Shown here: positions 55,386 through 64,000 of the stretch, piece by piece
How positions within the stretch are numbered: the stretch's first letter is position 1
Layout: every line of letters begins with the position of its first letter
Assembly (NCBI GenBank): GCA_018398805.1
Contig: JAGFBZ010002156.1
Span: forward strand, 62,001-126,000
DNA length: 64,000 nt
DNA from: Hirundichthys speculiger
Lineage: Eukaryota; Chordata; Actinopteri; Beloniformes; Exocoetidae
Direction: 5' to 3'
The notes under the pieces: generated by a model
Told to the model about the DNA's origin: nothing
Database searches by the model: none
Seen by the model: only the letters and a program-made list of their open reading frames with translations
Made by a program: the position numbers and the translations under genes

Positions 55386-56440
55386 AGATGAGCGAACCAA
55401 ACTAACAGCTATCCTGCAGTGACTGAGTGCAAAAATACCAGGTGATGCCATAAGGAATGATGCTGATTTGATTAAGATTTTCTTCCTTTTGCATATTTTG
55501 CATTTTTATAAATTCAGCTAAGTGATTCACAGTTCAGAGTTTGGTATATAAATCAGTAAAAGTGGTCGATCGGGGTTTCTGAGGGCAGACACGTACAGCG
55601 TCCAATAACCAGGCTCATTTCAGGTTACTGACGCGTACAGGCGAAGATGCAGAGAGACAGCGTCAATGTCAGGCGCAGGAAAGAGAAAAACACTGTCAGA
55701 GAGGAAGAGATGTGTGTTTGCAGAGGCAGGACGGCTGCGTAACCCTCAGGGTGCTGTACCTCACCGCCATCACCTTCAAACGCCGCAGAGACAGACGACT
55801 GAAGATGGAGAGAACAGAGGAGTTAATGAAAGCTTCACCAGCAGGGACGCTGAGAAAAAAATTCAAGGAATTAATGAATGAAAGCAAGTGAGACAGCTCA
55901 GAGAACAACCGACTGAAAAACAAGAGAGCAGAGAGGAGGAGGTGAAATGAAGACCGGGGGATTGGTAGAGACTGATGTTTACCGGCAGAGAAACAGCCTG
56001 CAGCGCTGGGAGTTGAAGCCAACTAACCGGCCTCAACGTGCACATAAATCTCCGCTGGAAAACGCCGTTATGTGATGATCCACAATACGATTCAGTTCAA
56101 GGTTGCTATTTAGATCCAGTTAAAAATGTCAGATCGATCACATATTTGTCAGTAGCATTAGCATAGAAATAAGTTTCTGTCCAGCAGTTCTGCAGCCACA
56201 ACGAGGCGACAGCAGAAGTAAGTAGAGTTTCATCGTTGGTCAGACGTCAGACTGATAGTTCTAACATCCTCTTAAACACAGATGAGAGCAGTGGATCCTA
56301 TTTAAAATGTGTTTCATCAAAGTCATAATTAGATTAGTACGCAGAAGTAATTTATACCCTAACCCTACCAGAACCAGTTCAGAACTGGTTCTGCTTTTTT
56401 CAAAAACCCAGAGTCATGACACCATTATGTCTCATCTGAT
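55386..56440. other. Unassigned upstream intergenic sequence
   Basis: No element or gene recognised. Frames near 55666-56022 on either strand show no family features. Confidence 0.4.
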
Positions 56441-56448
56441 GTTGAACC

Positions 56449-57082
56449 TAGTGCTGGGCGATATGGAAAAAATCATATATCACGATATGGACTATTTTAT
56501 ATCACAATAACTATATATATCACGATATACCATAATAAAGTATGTTTTCAGTTATTCTCTGAAAAGTTTGACAAAAAATTTCATTGCTTACTTTACAACT
56601 TTATTTTGAAAGGACATTTAGCTGAACTGTCACAAACATACATTTTAGTGCAGCAAAAACAGGTAGGTACAGAGGTACAGTAGCTTTCACATTTTTTTTT
56701 AAAGTGCACAACAGTGTCTGAGAGGAAAAACACATTTTTGCACTGAAGTTCAGCTATAAAAAATAAACACAAATTATTTTTCAACTTTCTGAAATCTGTA
56801 ACCTTGTAGTGCAAAGTTTGCAAACCAATATAAAGTGTCTAAAGTAAACATCAGGGTTGAAGAGAACTCTGTGTAAGGCATTAACCATGAATAAAAGTGC
56901 AAACATAAAAGGCTACTTTGTAGAAGTAGATATGATTCTATCAAATTTATCGTTGCAGGTTATTTAATTACATATTTGCTGTAATAATTGATAAAATTAG
57001 GTTAGAATCGATAGAAGAGAAATGGCACGATATACATTTTATATTGTCCCCACGATATGTATCGTCATATCGCCCAGCACTA
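56449..57082. mobile_element. hAT-type MITE with TAGTGCTGGGCGATATG ends
   Basis: It starts TAGTGCTGGGCGATATGGAA and ends CGTCATATCGCCCAGCACTA, clean inverted repeats of about 18 bp. Flanks GTTGAACC and GTTGAAAC match at 7 of 8 (56441-56448 and 57083-57090). Subterminal ATCACGATAT words occur on both sides. The 634-bp interior has no transposase. Confidence 0.92.
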
Positions 57083-57348
57083 GTTGAAACTTTACTGAGT
57101 TTCTGGAGATCGACAGATAACAGTGTTTTCCTTCAAGATCAGGGTCTGAATATCGCCAGTCTGTCTTTATTAAAGGCTGACGTGGTTGCTCATGTTTCCA
57201 CATCAACGCTGCTACAAACGGGATTTATCCTGGATGTTTGAGTCTGAACGAGCTTTTATTTTGAAAAGTCTTTTATTTTGAAAAATCAACGGATTCTCTC
57301 GGTTACATCTCGGTCATTTGAGTGCCAAAATTTAACCCGGCTAGCAAC

Positions 57349-57512
57349 ATGGGTAAGAGACAGACGTCTTTGGAAAGTTTCCTTGTGAAGGTAAAGATGC
57401 GCGGTAAAGAGAAAGAAGAACAGCCGATGACTTCCAAGAAAAAGAAAACTTTTAACAGACAAAACCAGAAGTCCTGCTGAAATATGGATTTATCACGACA
57501 GGTGATTCCCAC
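57349..57512 (+). pseudogene. hAT transposase N-terminal fossil (ZBED5/SCAND3-like)
   Basis: MGKRQTSLESFLVKVKMRGK is followed by basic KKKKTFNRQNQK and, after a one-base frame change, KYGFITTGDSH. The pattern basic leader, then xKYGFxxTGDxxxP, is typical of the hAT transposases related to ZBED5 and SCAND3. The zinc-ligand and catalytic parts do not follow, because the sequence changes to unrelated text. No element ends were found. Confidence 0.62.
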
Positions 57513-57771
57513 GTAGCCCTCTCTGCATTAGTTTTTTTTGTTGTTATTTATTTAATGCGTACAGAGGATGTTACCAGATACTTTGATGTTATACTCATGT
57601 TATGTAACGAGGAAATGGTTATATAGGAAGTGACCTTTCGGTAAGCACCGCCCTCTTCCTAGTTACTGTTGCTAGGTCGGACAAACTTGCTGCTCCTGCG
57701 TTAAGGACTGTGTTAATTCGCTATTTTTCCAATGTGTATCATCAGTGTTAATATTATACTATAATAACGCC

Positions 57772-57943
57772 ATGGTGAAATATTGCTGCTGGAGACCTGC
57801 AACAGTAACTCGAGGTGTCCAGAACGTTTGGAGGGACATTTTTATTCCCTTTCCCAAACCGAAAGTTAAGTTGTGTCCGTCCACACAAGCAACTGAACGT
57901 GTGGAAAGTTAAAAAACACACCTACATTTACTCCAAGGTAAGT
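57772..57943 (+). pseudogene. THAP-domain fragment, left arm
   Basis: From an ATG the frame reads MVKYCCWRPATVTRGVQNVW then RDIFIPFPKPK, which fits the THAP start and its FPxP region. It stops soon after, at a frame change that loses the conserved Trp-containing centre. A GGTAAGT donor follows near 57940. Zinc ligands are incomplete. Confidence 0.55.
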
Positions 57944-58175
57944 TTACTTTGTTTATTAGACGATTGATTTAACCACCGCTTAGTAAAAGTAATAATATGA
58001 TTTAGCAGCAGGGAGGGTGATGAGTTCTCTGTTAGCATTAGCTCTGGTCCATAGGTCTGTCCAAACACCAGAGCTATGTTAACATCAGACAGTCACAGCA
58101 TTGTATTAATATAATTAGTAAAGTGACGTTAACATCACAAGCCTCACCTTATACCTAACAAAATAAATATCCAGG

Positions 58176-59047
58176 GCCATATATTGACCTTTTCGACTTA
58201 AAAATTGTGGACATGCGCCCCCTAGTGGCTCCGCCATAACTGGACTGTGCGGTGCTCCACCAACTAACCCAAACACAGCAGCGTGGAGCATCTGTTACTG
58301 ATAACGCAGACATGTCTTGGATTGATGATGTTAGGCAGTGGCCTCCAGTTACAGATGAAGGTAGTTTATCGCTGTTTTTAATGATTGGTAATGGAAATAT
58401 CATGATCTATTCCCATAATCAAACACTAAAAACTGTGGAAAGCTGCAACACTGGCTATAACTAACGTCAACAAGCCATAAAGATTATGCTACTGTAACGT
58501 TAACGCTAGCGGTAAATTAGGCTATGTGTTAATGTTATATTTAATTTATTTTATCATTCTCCTAATTCATTCATTCATTCATTGATTTATAGGCTTGTGC
58601 TAGTGCCGAGGGCTACAGTAGCATCATACTGCTGTTCTTTCAGCCAGAATCGTCCGGGACTCTCAGCGAGACTATGAGTAGTACGAGATTGGACGTTAAT
58701 GAAAACTCACCCGGCTGTTTTCATTTGGAACAAAGTCCTTTCTGTTGATATTTTTCACCCAAGTCTTCCTAACTTCTTGTTCTGCAAACAAAGCAGTCTT
58801 CGTGCAGTAAAGGCTTGTGTATTTCACATACTTTCTTCTTCCATTGTTGAATTTTCACGCCATTGTTGGCACAGTTTATGACGGAACATGTATTCCCACT
58901 CGACCGACTCGACATTATAAAAATATATATTTGTAGAAAGAGAAAAACACTGGTTAATCTGCGAGCTGGTGAAAGTGTCGCTCTGTAGCACAACCCAGCA
59001 ATGGCGGACGGGGTACTTCCGGGGGGCTGGCCCGAAAAGGTCTATAT
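58176..59047 (-). mobile_element. Element nested in the fold-back loop, with its own THAP-like exon
   Basis: The ends TATATTGACCTTTTCGACTT and, inverted, GCCCGAAAAGGTCTATATTGG are similar over about 16 bp. It lies in the loop of the fold-back structure. A THAP-like exon of a different kind from that in the arms lies on the minus strand. The short plus-strand frame at 58310-58464 (MSWIDDVRQWPPVTDEG) is of unknown meaning. Exact ends and target duplication are uncertain. Confidence 0.55.
58705..58915 (-). pseudogene. THAP-like domain fragment of a second type
   Basis: On the minus strand the frame gives GNTCSVINCANNGVKIQQWK then KKVCEIHKPLLHEDCF. After a frame change it gives TWVKNINRKDFVPNENSRV, followed by a CCGG|GTGAGT donor. 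The order Cys-x4-Cys, CExHxPxxHxxC, then W-K-INRKDF and NSRV matches a THAP-related N-terminal finger common in teleost transposon proteins. The frameshift in the middle marks it as a fossil. Confidence 0.6.
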
Positions 59048-59605
59048 TGGTAGACAACAAGGCAGGCTTATAGGTGGCTAGCTAGCTCTGGTCCATAGTG
59101 GAGAAGTCATCAACACTATGGACCAGAGCTAATGCTAACAGAGAGACGTTTTCACTCATCACCCTCCCTGCTGCTAAATCATATTACTTTTACTAAACGG
59201 TGGTTAAATCAATCTTCTAATAAACAAAGTAAACTTAACTTGGAGTAAATGTAGGTGTGTTTTGTAACTTTCCCGACGTTCAGTTGTGGGCGGACACGTA
59301 ACTGAACCACAGCCTGCAGATTTCCAGCGTTTGTTTTATCTTGGGAAAGGGAATAAAAATGTCCTTCCAAATGTTCTGGACGCCTCGAGTCACTGTTGCA
59401 GGTCCCCAGCAGCAATATTTCACATAGTGTAATATAAATACTGATGATACACATCGGAAAAATAGCGAATTAACACAGACCTTAACGCAGGAGCAGCAAG
59501 TTTGTCTGACCTAGCAACAGTAACTAGGAAGGGGGCGGTGCTTACCGAAAGGTCAATTGTGAAGTATTGACCGGTCCGCAGTTATAAAAAGGTTGGGGAA
59601 TGCTG

Positions 59606-60737
59606 GTCTACAAAACAAAAATTAGATAAAATTTGAGGAATGTCTCTTTGTGACTATTTAATGTCACAGCCGTTTTTATTCAATCTTTTTGTGTTTGTTC
59701 GGTTTTATCAGTCGCGTGACGACACTCTTTATCGATGATCCCAAACGGTGACTCCGTCGTAAACGGCAGGACTCAGAGAGCCGGAGCTTCTTCTTTAAAA
59801 GGTGAGGACGCAAAAAAAAAAGGAAAGAAAAGAAAAGAAAAAGACATTAACAGCTATATATAGAGCTTGTGGTATGAGCTGTTTAGGGTGAAATTGTCTC
59901 CTGCAGGAATATAAGAAGCTGCCAATATTGAATTCACTCTGCTTTTAAAATCAAATCTCCTAAAAAAATAATGCTCCTTTTCTATTTCTTTTCCAAACAC
60001 ACAGACTGGAGGAAAATGCAATAAAGATTTTCTCCAACTGCCTCTGTTGTTTATCTTTTTTATTTGTCTCTCGTTTCCTCCCCCCCCCCCTCCTCTTCTT
60101 TACTGATTTCATTTGATATTAATCCACTTTATTTTACGCCTCTTTCTGAGCAGTCTGAGCAGCTGAAGAACCCACACACAGCCGTCGCTGCGACACCCGT
60201 CCTGAAAGAACAGCTGTAAGGACGTCGATTTGGGCCCGAAACCGCCGCCTACAGACGGCGCCCTCGCCGGGTACAAGTGTGACACATTCATGTAAAAGGT
60301 GGCGAAACGTCTCGCTTCCATCATTTGTTTCTCAAACACCTCGGGCTGCTACACGCTGCACCTTTATTTTTCCCGTGACTACAATCTCTTCCTGGCTCTC
60401 AGCCTGACTTCCTCTTTGCGTACAACCTGAGGCTGGACTTGGAAACATGAAGTGAAGCTCTGCCAGGCCAGGAAAGTCTCTGGAGCGTGCTCAGCAACCC
60501 AACAAACCGCCGTTTGAACAACCTTGAATTACTGGCAATATGCTGCCGTAATCTCATAACAGAGGAGACCCCCCCCCCCCCCCCCCCTTTTAGAAACACT
60601 GATAATGCACATGTTGCTGAAGGTCGAGCAGGTGATCATTTCAAGAACTGTTTTTCTCTTCTGTGGTTAAAATCATTTTTATATATCCACAATAAGTCTG
60701 GGGGTGGTAAAGCACGAGTTTCTCGGGTAGTTTTGTA
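59606..60737. other. Unassigned upstream intergenic sequence with a 19-C run
   Basis: No gene or element recognised. Homopolymer C runs occur at about 60080-60090 and at 60569-60587 (19 C). Confidence 0.45.
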
Positions 60738-61936
60738 CAGTGTTGGGCAAGTTTACTTTCTACACTGAATAGTTCAGTTCATAGTTCATAGAAATTAAAA
60801 TGAACTAGCTCAGTTCACCATTTCAAAAAATGAACTAAATAGTTCATTTTTAGTTAATTTTTTAAAAATTCGTTTTTAATGTTGCTGCAAGCAATTATTT
60901 GTCAAATTGATTACCGCTGCTCATATACTACACCACCACAAACGGCAATTATTTTATCCATTTTATCTGTCGAAAACTATTGGTCCAGTTCAGAATCCTT
61001 ATCCAACCAGGGTTCACATTAGCATTGAAGCTAACACATTAGCCCATGTAAAACTGTAATTTCCCTTTCAGCTTCTCTCTACAGCAACCATTCTCAAACT
61101 TCAGAATACCAAGGTACAATTTGAAATGTTAAAAATCTCCTTGTCCCACTGAAACCTTTAATCACAACTGTGATCAACATACAGGACCAGGAACCATGAT
61201 CCGATATTAATGTAAGGGGTCAACAAATAAGGTGACACCTTATTAAGTTAAGATGACTTCTTAACATGCATTACTTCTTAATGTTTTTAATCATGTCATG
61301 AATATTTTACAGTAATTAAAAACATATTTAAAAAAGATTGAGGATTTAAAACACATTTGTTTAATTTTAATGACCTCTCACGGCCCACCTGCAGTCCCAC
61401 GACGGCCCACCAGGGGGCCGCGGCCCACAGTTTGGGAATCACTGCTCTACAGTATATTAAAAATATGAGGAAAAACTTCCTGCCAATTGGTCTTTATTAT
61501 AAGACAAAAACAGGTCCTTAAGGTCCGAATATTTTTTCCCCCCATTTCAATATTTCAGTCCCCCCCCCAGGAGTCGGGTCGCTCCTCCAGCTCTGGGTAA
61601 CGGCAGCTCTCATCTTCCTTCATGCTTGTTTTAAACGTTTGATGACGTAATTGTTAGCGTGACAGCAGCGACAGCTGTGTTGCCATGTTTGATTGATTTC
61701 CTCAGATACATATCAGGCTCGTTTGTGGTGGATTTTAAATGGGGTTCGCTGGAAACCTGGAACGGTTTTTTGACCATGCGTGAACTTCGAAAGAGCGTCG
61801 TTCACAACTGCCCAAATGAACTCGTTCACGCCCCCCGCTGGTGAGGGAGAAAGAGAGCGCGCTCAGTTCACGTTCCAAAAAAATATGAACTAGTTAGTGA
61901 ACTTTCGTTCAATGAACGCGTTCAGGTACAACACTG
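60738..61936. mobile_element. hAT element with GTTCA-rich ends, interrupted by another hAT
   Basis: It starts CAGTGTTGGGCAAGTTTACT and ends GTTCAGGTACAACACTG. Flanks GTTTTGTA and GTTATGTG agree at 6 of 8. Subterminal regions are dense with AGTTCA and TGAACT words on both sides. The interior carries a nested 360-bp element with a perfect duplication. No usable transposase. Confidence 0.82.
61085..61444. mobile_element. hAT MITE nested in the 60738 element
   Basis: It starts CAACCATTCTCAAACTTCAG and ends CAGTTTGGGAATCACTG. A perfect duplication CTCTACAG flanks it (61077-61084 and 61445-61452). The right subterminal text GGGGGCCGCGGCCCACAGTT is typical of Charlie-like hAT ends. No coding capacity. 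Confidence 0.88.
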
Positions 61937-64000
61937 GTTATGTGGGCTCATCACATGCCACGGAGTCGTTAGCGGTAGCACCACCTGCAAACTGTATAAT
62001 AAGAACTGGACAAACCTCCCGTGACCTCACCCACAGGTGCTTCTTAGCTGGTTTTTGGACTGCACATTGCCAGTGTGTAAAATGGGCAGAAAAAATGGGC
62101 CTGAAAGCTGGAACGAGCGCACTGTGGTTCAGTCATAATCCCTGACTGTAAATACTGGACACTGCGTCCGGTCACATGACCTGTAGGTTTGTACAGGGGA
62201 CGTTTGAAGCCCATTTTCCTTGAACTACTCAGTACCATGTTACAAAGAGGCGGGATTAGCAGCGCTGAGAAGACGTTGGGACACGCCCACCAGTTAGCTG
62301 TTTTTTAGTTTTTTTTAGCTTTTTTAGAAGCTAAACCAGCCAGGTTACCTTCTGCTAACCCGGAATGGTAATTCGTATTATGTTATATTTATTCATTTTT
62401 TTCCCTTTTGAGCAAAAAGGGTCCACAATTGGCTTCACTGCTGAGGGACCCACCAGGACCTAGCATAAATCCGCTCCAAAGAGTCCTGAAAGTGTTTGCG
62501 ATGAGCCGTTTGCCTCTGTTAGCCGGGCAGCGCTGCCATACGCTCACAGGACATCATTTCAGGGATCTTCCAGCTGGAACTGTGCTGGGACCTGCAGTAA
62601 ATCCCCCCCCTGGTACCGGGACTTCCTGCCTCAGATGTTGCTTCACTGGTAACCTGAAATGACTGCCGCAGTTAGCATGGCTAAGCTATGCTCCGTCCTT
62701 CACATTCAGGTTCTTCCAGACCAACCAGGGCCAGTCACAGTGGTCTGCTGGTACCATTAACTGCACAACAAAACGGTTTCTCAAATCTTTATTCTGAATC
62801 AGGAAACACGAGTCCGAGGTCTAACCCGGATCCTGTGAGTCCTCCAGCTGACTAGCTGCTAACTAGGTAAACAGGGTGAGTTAGTGGACTCCCAGAAACC
62901 CTGCAGACTCAGATGGTTCTGGTCTCTGACTCCCTCCAGTCAGTCAATAAGTTAAACCCTGCAATAAACATTGGTTCTATTCGGTTGTTTTACATTTAAC
63001 ATATTTTGATTTTGGTTAACTTATAATAACATTTTGTTCCATTTGTTCTCATTAATGTTTAACTTGTACTCGTTTGTTTTTTGGCGTAAGGAATTTTAGA
63101 TTAAATGTCCGTAACACTAGTAACATAATAATTGCGTATATGGATCCTTGCCAATCAATCAATAGAAAGACCACGCCCCAATCACTTTATATTTAAATAG
63201 GTTGACTCGCTGTTGGAGCCCCTAGTGGTCATTTAAGGAACTGCCACGTTTCTTACGTCCACGTTTCACAATGTTTCATTCAAATAAGTGAATGAAGTGA
63301 ATAACTTTAAATGGCTGATGTTGCTTCACAAGCCAATTTAGGAGCAGTTTATATAATTACTACTTGATTGTGTTGATGATTGATTATTGTACCTTTGAAT
63401 GAGATGCTTCTTTAACTGATTGGTTGGTTGTTAGAGGCCTCGGTTTTGTTCGATTTCACACGAGCTGATTTTTGTGCAGGATGAAATGTTTTCATTTGAA
63501 ATTAATAAAATAGTAAATGGCTTTCCTCTTGTATTCTCATGTCTTCTAATTAATTTACCATCTCAATTAAACACATCAGTCGTTCCTGGTATTGTTGAAC
63601 CCCTGTTATCGGTACTTTTTAACGTTAAGACTGTCCTTCCTTTGCGTCCAGTAGAGACGTGTGGACGCCAGCTGGTCACCTGGATCTGCACCTGGACTCA
63701 AGAGTACTGAATCCTAAACTGAAACGAATCAAATCCCAGTTCTTAGTACTGTCTGCGTACCTGGGGGGGGTCTCGCACGCACCTCATACCCAGGCTGACA
63801 AATCAGGACTGAAGTCAGTGGTCTCACCTGCCTCCATGGAGTCAGTCAGCAGCCACATTAAACTAACAGAAGACAGAAGAACAGATATTAGTTTCCTCCT
63901 CTCAGTCTGTAGACTCTCAATTAGAGACTAGAAACTTTAAAGTGTTGGAGGGATGTTTGCATTTGTGGTTTTGTGTCACACAGACCTTCATCATGAGCTG
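61937..64000. other. Unassigned upstream intergenic sequence
   Basis: No element ends or exons recognised. Near 63205-63250 GAGCCCCTAGTGGTCATTTA and AGGAACTGCCACG look like a minus-strand family E fragment. Short plus-strand frames at 63474-63931 have no recognisable features. Confidence 0.4.

Larger units (their letters stand above)
57631..59605. mobile_element. Fold-back structure with THAP-encoding arms
   Basis: The left arm (57631-58053) and right arm (59116-59554) are inverted copies of about 430 bp, for example TGACCTTTCGGTAAGCACCG and its reverse near 59535-59555, and TTAGCATTAGCTCTGGTCCA and its reverse near 59116-59143. Each arm carries a first-exon-like THAP sequence (left: MVKYCC start, then IFIPFPKPK; right, minus strand: RRPEHLEG and LNVGKVTKHTY). 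The outer right terminus TTATAAAAAGGTTGGGGAAT resembles a common teleost transposon end. The left terminus is missing. THAP suggests a P-like element, an inference. Confidence 0.7.

Noticed and set aside
61937..64000. Search for a neighbouring gene at the right edge
   Set aside because: Short frames only, with no recognisable domain or splice pattern.

Overview
The window looks like vertebrate, almost certainly teleost fish, genomic DNA. It is intron-rich, AT-rich and crowded with short DNA transposons and minisatellites. The only host gene I can support is B3GAT2 (beta-1,3-glucuronyltransferase 2, GlcAT-S type) on the minus strand. Coding exon 1 is at 44934-45467 with a GC-rich promoter and 5' flank to about 45960. 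Coding exon 2 is at 2347-2491. Both have consensus splice sites and compatible phase. Intron 1 is therefore about 42.4 kb and fills two thirds of the window. Positions 1-2346 are the start of intron 2, the remaining coding exons lie beyond the left edge, and about 46-64 kb is 5' intergenic DNA.

Intron 1 is a mosaic of transposable elements. Many have exact boundaries because they keep terminal inverted repeats and 8-bp target-site duplications, the hAT-type signature. I label the recurring families. A starts TAGGGCTGGGCAA. B starts TAGGGGTGAGTATTGG and ends in CACACCCCTA. C starts TAGAGCTGAGCGATTTTATC. D starts TAGGGGTGCACGATA. E and F are dispersed repeats without clear ends. Other elements include a TA-flanked pogo-like element (5368-8101) that carries a 2.2 kb 20-bp minisatellite, a TTAA-flanked MITE (11209-11581), a Tc1-type MITE (18551-18916), a Charlie-like hAT (33920-34507) and a hAT (43785-44869) that ends 65 bp from the exon 1 splice donor. 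Several elements are nested, which gives relative insertion ages.

The upstream flank (46-64 kb) holds GA and pentanucleotide tracts, a family A copy, an L2-like LINE fragment, two 11-bp minisatellites (51879-52970 and 54370-55205) around a Tc1 transposase fossil, a hAT MITE (56449-57082), a fold-back structure with THAP-like coding remnants and a second nested THAP-bearing element (57631-59605), and a hAT with another hAT inside it (60738-61936).

The very long open frames in the window are minisatellite artefacts, not genes. I found no tRNA, rRNA, CRISPR array or bacterial-type operon, and no convincing new multi-gene system. The best leads are a family C element with hAT-type target duplications that carries a MADF-like exon, a 182-bp templated insertion inside another family C copy, the minisatellite inside the pogo-like element with its triplicated right end, and the double-THAP fold-back.
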